Below are positions 6,272 to 6,808 of a DNA stretch of 6,808 nucleotides, piece after piece. The notes under the pieces are model-generated. The model made no database searches. It was given only the letters and a program-made list of their open reading frames with translations, and was not told the origin of the DNA. The number at the start of each line of letters is the position of its first letter. Position 1 is the first letter of the stretch. Source of the stretch: Phycisphaerales bacterium (lineage in GTDB: Bacteria > Planctomycetota > Phycisphaerae > Tepidisphaerales > Tepidisphaeraceae). The stretch spans positions 1 through 6,808 of the forward strand of contig JAQGHP010000754.1 of assembly GCA_028288775.1 (NCBI GenBank). The letters run 5' to 3'. A program made the translations under genes and the position numbers.

Positions 6272-6808
6272 GTGGTGAGGCGACAGATAGTCATTTTGAC
6301 GGCGGTGGAGATCGAGGCCAAGGCGGTTGCGCGTGCCCTGGGGCTGGATTCCCCCAGCCCGAATAAGCCCTCAAAGGCGGACAGAGCCGGCCTTATCGTG
6401 GAATTGCACCTGATTGGGATCGGCGCGTCGAATTTCGCATCAGCGATGCTCGGTGCGGACTCGGCAGTCTTCATTATGGCCGGCCTAGCGGGGGGACTCG
6501 ATCCGAGCCTCCGCGTCGGCGACGTGGTCATTGACGACTGCCCAACGGGCCTGCTGCCTGATGTTGCCCATCGTCGCGGTGGAATTCATACCGCCGAGCA
6601 CCTTATTGCCACGACGACGGAGAAGGCCGCCTTGTTCGCGCAGACGGGCGCTTTGGCGGTCGATATGGAAACACAGATCATCCGCGCGCTGGCGCGGCAG
6701 GAGGGCATTCCGTTCGTTGCCGTCCGCGCGATCAGCGATGCCTTCGACGAAGCGCTGGACCCAACGATCCTCAAACTGGTCGATGGCTTCGGCCGCCCGC
6801 GACCCGCC
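6272..6808 (+). CDS. hpnG: HpnG-like hopanoid-associated nucleoside phosphorylase (5' part, runs off window)
   Basis: An open frame begins with tandem GTG codons at 6272 and 6275 and is still open at the last base, giving 179 residues. The next upstream in-frame stop is TAG at 6221-6223 and no ATG lies between, so GTG initiation is likely; no Shine-Dalgarno is visible. The protein belongs to the nucleoside phosphorylase / MTA-SAH nucleosidase fold. It shows VILTAVEIEAKAVARALG at the N terminus, GIGASNFASA (about 49-58), the AGLAGGLDPSLRVGDVVI segment (70-87), ALAVDMETQ with the ribose-contacting Met132-Glu133, and RAISDAFDEALDP with Asp156 at the position of the general acid. In hopanoid loci this family, HpnG, phosphorolytically releases adenine from adenosylhopane to give a phosphoribosyl/ribosyl hopane, the step after HpnH. 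Divergence from hpnH makes that assignment strong; without the neighbour it could be read as a plain MTA/SAH nucleosidase. Confidence 0.85.
   Translation, partial: MVRRQIVILTAVEIEAKAVARALGLDSPSPNKPSKADRAGLIVELHLIGIGASNFASAMLGADSAVFIMAGLAGGLDPSLRVGDVVIDDCPTGLLPDVAHRRGGIHTAEHLIATTTEKAALFAQTGALAVDMETQIIRALARQEGIPFVAVRAISDAFDEALDPTILKLVDGFGRPRPA

Overview
The window is GC-rich, densely coding bacterial DNA that most probably comes from a planctomycete or a close PVC-group relative. Three signs support this. A pseudopilin-like protein of the prepilin N-terminal plus H-Xn-DG type, a family hugely expanded in Planctomycetes and related phyla, starts at 2120. An intergenic inverted repeat at 5022-5042 has the core ACGGGTT-GGA-AACCCGT, a form I associate with planctomycete genomes. 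A hopanoid side-chain gene pair (hpnH/hpnG type) is also present, and hopanoids are known from this phylum. No ribosomal marker is present, so the assignment is an inference.

Layout from left to right: (1) 1-312 (+), the C-terminal end of a CgeB-like/group-1 glycosyltransferase, with a possible weak terminator at its stop. (2) 348-1949 (-), a two-TM membrane histidine kinase with HAMP, HisKA and HATPase domains. (3) 2120-2986 (+), a pseudopilin-like secreted or surface protein, divergent from the kinase across a gap holding an ordered TGCAT/ATGCA/TGCAT array. (4) 3019-3453 (-), a small exported monohaem cytochrome c. (5) A 409-bp non-coding stretch with several short dyads and a G-rich run. 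(6) 3863-4507 (+), a receiver plus Fis-HTH response regulator. (7) 4518-4949 (-), a conserved-looking 143-aa protein of unknown function. (8) 5048-6181 (-), hpnH, a radical SAM adenosylhopane synthase. (9) 6272-6808 (+, runs off the end), an hpnG-like nucleoside phosphorylase, divergent from hpnH across 90 bp.

The clearest functional unit is the right-hand third. HpnH attaches a 5'-deoxyadenosyl group to the hopanoid precursor and HpnG is the phosphorylase that removes adenine from adenosylhopane, so consecutive steps of C35 (extended) hopanoid synthesis are transcribed divergently from one 90-bp region. A reasonable sigma70-like promoter for hpnH can be read there. The 143-aa unknown lies downstream of hpnH on the same strand, separated by a tandem hairpin repeat. 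The left part carries a histidine kinase and a Fis-type response regulator that are not adjacent; they may be partners or two orphans. I see no mobile element, CRISPR array, tRNA or rRNA. Nothing here is a clearly new system. The best leads are the unknown gene next to hpnH, the helically phased TGCAT array and the TGCAAT dyads upstream of the response regulator.
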